Assembly (NCBI GenBank): GCA_046756245.1
Contig: JBHHVZ010000013.1
Coordinates: forward strand, 1-43,481
Source: G021776435 sp046756245
GTDB taxonomy: Bacteria > Pseudomonadota > Alphaproteobacteria > Caulobacterales > Parvularculaceae
Reading direction: 5' to 3'
Length of the DNA: 43,481 nucleotides
Translations under genes and position numbers: made by a program
The notes under the pieces: model-generated
Database searches by the model: none
Told to the model about the DNA's origin: nothing
What the model saw: the letters and a program-made list of their open reading frames with translations, nothing else
Part shown: positions 40,545 to 43,481 of the stretch, piece by piece
Layout of the letters: every line of letters starts with the position of its first letter
How positions within the stretch are numbered: the first letter of the stretch is position 1

Positions 40545-41750
40545 ATGCTGGCAGGACCGAGGCTGGACCGATTCGAGAGTCTTGACGTTCTTCGGGGCGT
40601 CGCCGTTCTGGGAATTCTCGCCATCAACATTCAGGCGATGGCGTATCCATCCATGGTGTTCGCAAACCCGACGCTCAACGTCGATTATTTCGACGATGAC
40701 GGGCGAAGATTGTGGGGAATTGCGTCGATCTTTTTTCAGTTCAAGTTTATCACGATCTTTTCAGCCCTGTTCGGCGCCGGCGTGTTGCTCATGGTCGGCG
40801 AGGAAAAGCCGACGCCGCGGGCGGGCCTGCACCGACGGCGCATGCTCTGGCTATTGTTGATCGGTTCGGCGCACGCCTATCTGATCTGGTTCGGCGATAT
40901 TCTGACGCCCTATGCGATTGCCGGATTCATCGTCGTCTTTGCGCGGCGCTGGAAGCCGCGCACGTTGTTCACGGTCGGTATTGTTCTGATCGTCGTCACC
41001 TTCCTGACTTTTATCGGGCAGCATTATTTTCTCGAAGCAGCGACGCCGGAAGAGCGCGCAGCCTTCATGAAACAGATGTGGGCGCCGCCGCAGGACGTGA
41101 TCGACGCGGAAGCGGCTAAATACAAACTTGGATTTTTTGAACGTCTGCCACAGACGGCGCCGACGTCGCTGCTGTTTCAGGCGATACAGAGCATTATGCT
41201 GAGCCCGCGCACGATCGGCGTGATGATGCTCGGCATGGCGCTCTACAAGACCGGATTCTTCACGCTCGGCTGGAGCGCCAGACGCTATCTGGCGTGGGGG
41301 CTTGTCGCGCTCGCCGTCGGGCTCGCAGGCTCGGCCTATGCGACGATGGAATTTCTGCGCGTCGAATTCGACATGCTGGAAGTAGCATCCGGGCAATATG
41401 TTCAATATTGGGCGAGCCTGCTGCATGCGTTCGGCTATTCAGCGCTGATCATGGCCGCATGCAAGCCGTCCGTTTTGTCGCTCCTGCGCAAGCCGTTCGC
41501 GGCCGCCGGCCGCATGGCGCTGACGAATTATCTGATGAGCTCGATTATCGGCGCCTATCTCTATTACGGCCCGCCGGGCCGCGGGCTCATCGCCACGCAA
41601 GGCTATGGCGAAGTCGCCGTTACGATGCTCATCGTCTGGGCGGCGATGCTGGTCTGGTCGCCAATCTGGCTTTCTCTTTTCCGGTTCGGCCCGTTCGAGT
41701 GGGCATGGCGGTCGCTTACTTACTGGCGCCTGCAACCTGTTTTCCGGTAA
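40545..41750 (+). CDS. DUF418 membrane protein (401 aa)
   Basis: A multi-helix membrane protein of the YeiB/DUF418 kind. The N-terminal RFESLDVLRGVAVLGILAINIQAMA is the family hallmark, with FFQFKFITIFSALFGAGVLLM after it and the C-terminal AAGRMALTNYLMSSIIGAYLYYG and FGPFEWAWRSLTYWR. Function is unknown in the family. AGGGGG lies 10 bases before the ATG. The adenine-deaminase-like gene follows after 30 bases. Confidence 0.93.
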   Translation: MLAGPRLDRFESLDVLRGVAVLGILAINIQAMAYPSMVFANPTLNVDYFDDDGRRLWGIASIFFQFKFITIFSALFGAGVLLMVGEEKPTPRAGLHRRRMLWLLLIGSAHAYLIWFGDILTPYAIAGFIVVFARRWKPRTLFTVGIVLIVVTFLTFIGQHYFLEAATPEERAAFMKQMWAPPQDVIDAEAAKYKLGFFERLPQTAPTSLLFQAIQSIMLSPRTIGVMMLGMALYKTGFFTLGWSARRYLAWGLVALAVGLAGSAYATMEFLRVEFDMLEVASGQYVQYWASLLHAFGYSALIMAACKPSVLSLLRKPFAAAGRMALTNYLMSSIIGAYLYYGPPGRGLIATQGYGEVAVTMLIVWAAMLVWSPIWLSLFRFGPFEWAWRSLTYWRLQPVFR

Positions 41751-41780
41751 AGGTTGCGCGTTGACGATGGAGAAGCGCCT

Positions 41781-42782
41781 TTGAAACGGGACCTGATCGA
41801 TTACGCCGCGCGCCTTCCCAAGGCGGAGCTTCACCTGCACATCGAGGGCAGCCTTGAGCCTGAGCAGATGTTCGCCCTCGCTCGGCGCAACAAACTCGAT
41901 ATTCCGTTCAAGTCGGTTGAGGAAGTGCGCGCGGCTTACGATTTCTCAAACCTGCAGGATTTTCTCGACATCTATTATCAGGGCATGGGCGTTCTTCAGA
42001 CCGAGGATGATTTTTACGACCTGACCATGGCCTATCTCAATCGCGCGCAAGCCGACAATGTGCGCCATGCGGAAATTTTTTTCGATCCGCAGGGCCACAC
42101 CGAACGCGGGCTTCCGTTCAGCATTGCGATCGAAGGGATTTTGCGGGCGCTCGAAGACGGCGCGCGCCTCGGCGTCACGTCGAAGCTTATCATGTGCTTC
42201 CTGCGGCATCTGAGCGAGGAGGACGCGTTCGCGACGCTCGAACAGGCCGGGCCCTATCTCGACCGCATCGTCGCTGTCGGGCTCGATTCATCCGAACAGG
42301 GTCATCCGCCGTCGAAATTTACGCGCGTGTTCGAAGCGGCGCGCGAGCGCGGGCTTAAATGCGTCGCCCATGCCGGCGAGGAAGGCCCGCCCGACTATGT
42401 TCACGAAGCGCTGGACCTGCTTCGCATTGTCCGGCTCGATCACGGCAACCGGTCGCTCGAAGACGATGCGCTGGTTGAGCGCCTCGCCAAAGAACAGATG
42501 ACGCTGACCGTCTGTCCGCTCTCGAACCTGAAGCTCTGCGTCGTCGACGACATGCGCGCGCACCCGATGAAGCGCATGCTCGATCTGGGCTTGCGCGCGA
42601 CGGTCAATTCCGACGACCCGTCCTATTTCGGCGGCTATATGAACGACAATTTCGCCGCCGTCATTGATGCGCTCGACCTAAACAAGGACGACGTCCGCAC
42701 GCTTGCAGAGAACAGCTTCAGGGGATCGTTTCTGAGCGAGGAAGAAAAGGCGGCGCATCTTGCCGCCGTCGACGCCGCCTGA
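41781..42782 (+). CDS. Adenine deaminase of the ADA/ADE family (333 aa)
   Basis: A zinc amidohydrolase of the adenosine-deaminase superfamily. Metal and catalytic motifs are AELHLHIEGSLEP, VAHAGEEGPP (catalytic Glu) and VNSDDPSYFGGY. Details such as FFDPQGHTERGLPF, LDSSEQGHPPSKFTRVF and VCPLSNLKLCV fit the bacterial/fungal adenine deaminase branch (PA0148-like) better than adenosine deaminase, so the likely reaction is adenine to hypoxanthine. The start is a TTG at 41781 with GGAGAAG five bases upstream; an earlier TTG at 41754 has no such site. Often annotated simply as adenosine deaminase. Confidence 0.9.
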   Translation: MKRDLIDYAARLPKAELHLHIEGSLEPEQMFALARRNKLDIPFKSVEEVRAAYDFSNLQDFLDIYYQGMGVLQTEDDFYDLTMAYLNRAQADNVRHAEIFFDPQGHTERGLPFSIAIEGILRALEDGARLGVTSKLIMCFLRHLSEEDAFATLEQAGPYLDRIVAVGLDSSEQGHPPSKFTRVFEAARERGLKCVAHAGEEGPPDYVHEALDLLRIVRLDHGNRSLEDDALVERLAKEQMTLTVCPLSNLKLCVVDDMRAHPMKRMLDLGLRATVNSDDPSYFGGYMNDNFAAVIDALDLNKDDVRTLAENSFRGSFLSEEEKAAHLAAVDAA

Positions 42783-42812
42783 CGCAGCGGCGTTACGGCG
42801 TTGCGGCCGCGG

Positions 42813-43367
42813 TCAATCCTTGTGGAGCTTGCTGATCTTCGAGCCCTCAAGCGAGAGATTGTACATCAGCCCCTTATTGTCGAACACGAAGGCGACGATC
42901 GGCTGATTGAGCTGCGTCGTGTCGATGGCGCCGCCGGCGCCGAGCGTGATCACCGCGACCGAGGCGTCGACGCCGATCTCCCAGCCCTGGCTTGAGCGGA
43001 ACTTGTCGAGCGCGCCCTGGTCGAGAAAGACGATGATCTGCCGGCGCGACTGGCCGCCGATCTGGAAGCCGATGGAGGCTGCGGCGGTGGAATAATAGTC
43101 GACCGTCTGGCCGCCGATCAGCAGCGCGCCCTGGCCGTATTCTCCGCCAATGCCGAAGCCGCCTTTTCTGATCAACGGAAAAACAAGAACGCCCTTGGCT
43201 CGGCTGAGCACTTCATCAGCGCCGCCGATATCCTCGCGGAAGTCGGCGAGCGCCTCTTTCACGCGGCGGTCGATCTTCGCCTTGGAGGCGGCCTCGGCGG
43301 CGCCCGTGAAGGTTAAAGCCGCGGCGATCAGCATCAGGACCGTTCTGGCGACGTGTCTCAATCGCAT
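42813..43367 (-). CDS. SYLF-domain (YSC84-like) exported lipid-binding protein (184 aa)
   Basis: A signal peptide (RHVARTVLMLIAAALTFTGAAEA) precedes a SYLF domain: AKGVLVFPLIRKGGFGIGGEYGQGALL, TVDYYSTAAASIGFQIGGQSRR and QGWEIGVDASVAV. In eukaryotic relatives this domain binds phosphoinositides; bacterial members are periplasmic with unknown roles. ATG 43367 has GGAGAG six bases before it; an earlier ATG at 43457 would place a polar stretch before the signal peptide. It converges on the adenine deaminase gene with 30 bases between. Confidence 0.93.
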   Translation of the reverse strand: MRLRHVARTVLMLIAAALTFTGAAEAASKAKIDRRVKEALADFREDIGGADEVLSRAKGVLVFPLIRKGGFGIGGEYGQGALLIGGQTVDYYSTAAASIGFQIGGQSRRQIIVFLDQGALDKFRSSQGWEIGVDASVAVITLGAGGAIDTTQLNQPIVAFVFDNKGLMYNLSLEGSKISKLHKD

Positions 43368-43481
43368 GGTTTCTCTCCGTAGGAAACATTTCGCCCCGGA
43401 AACGCGGGCGCATTTCAACCGCTCCAGCAATATAGCACAGGGCGCGCCGATTCTCATGAAATTGTCTTAACCGGGGATTAC

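Overview
The window is chromosomal DNA of a GC-rich alphaproteobacterium. The evidence is a cell-cycle type adenine methyltransferase (CcrM) with clustered GANTC sites in its promoter, an ATP synthase F0 operon (atpI-B-E-F'-F) that lacks the F1 genes, the block mutY / DUF721 / DsbA-like / smc, and families common in Caulobacterales, Hyphomonadales and Parvularculales relatives. I cannot name the genus from sequence alone. I saw no prophage, insertion sequence, CRISPR array, rRNA or tRNA, so this is mostly core genome with small accessory islands and scattered palindromic repeats.

Layout. Bases 1-860 hold a compact minus-strand cassette: a membrane protein, an XRE-type regulator and an exported protein cut by the window edge. 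An 18-bp palindrome lies on the cassette promoter. Bases 880-4002 (+) carry a PA0069-type radical SAM protein, rnhB and ccrM. Bases 4001-6339 (-) carry a secreted metzincin-like protease and an exported partner protein, closed by a strong terminator. Bases 6579-8413 (-) hold an exported two-repeat alpha/beta-barrel-like protein coupled to mutY. Bases 8484-16949 (+) hold DUF721, a DsbA-like lipoprotein, smc, the F0 operon, a tiny glycine-zipper protein and a DUF924 protein, followed by an acyltransferase-3 membrane protein.

Bases 18155-23060 (-) are a glycine cleavage operon, gcvT-gcvH-[53-aa glycine-zipper protein]-gcvPA-gcvPB, behind a tandem glycine riboswitch. Upstream is zur, then a Sel1-repeat/prolyl-4-hydroxylase fusion protein, then a ferric-iron ABC transporter whose fbpC and fbpA are divergent from fbpB. 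Bases 28785-29404 are gene-free and full of palindromic repeats. Bases 29405-35671 (-) are gltD-gltB (glutamate synthase), with an inverted pair of intergenic repeats between the two genes. Bases 35875-38639 (-) are two overlapping amidohydrolase-family genes, the second of which has lost every recognisable metal ligand. The right end holds a PhoD-type phosphatase, a DUF418 membrane protein, an adenine-deaminase-type enzyme and a SYLF-domain protein.

The most interesting points are: the active/inactive amidohydrolase pair; the 53-aa protein inside the glycine cleavage operon; the metzincin plus exported partner (a possible protease/inhibitor or chaperone pair); the dense GANTC/CtrA-like region before ccrM; the 18-bp operator over the XRE cassette promoter; and the repeat pair read in frame ahead of gltB. 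All family calls are from recognised motifs without database searches.
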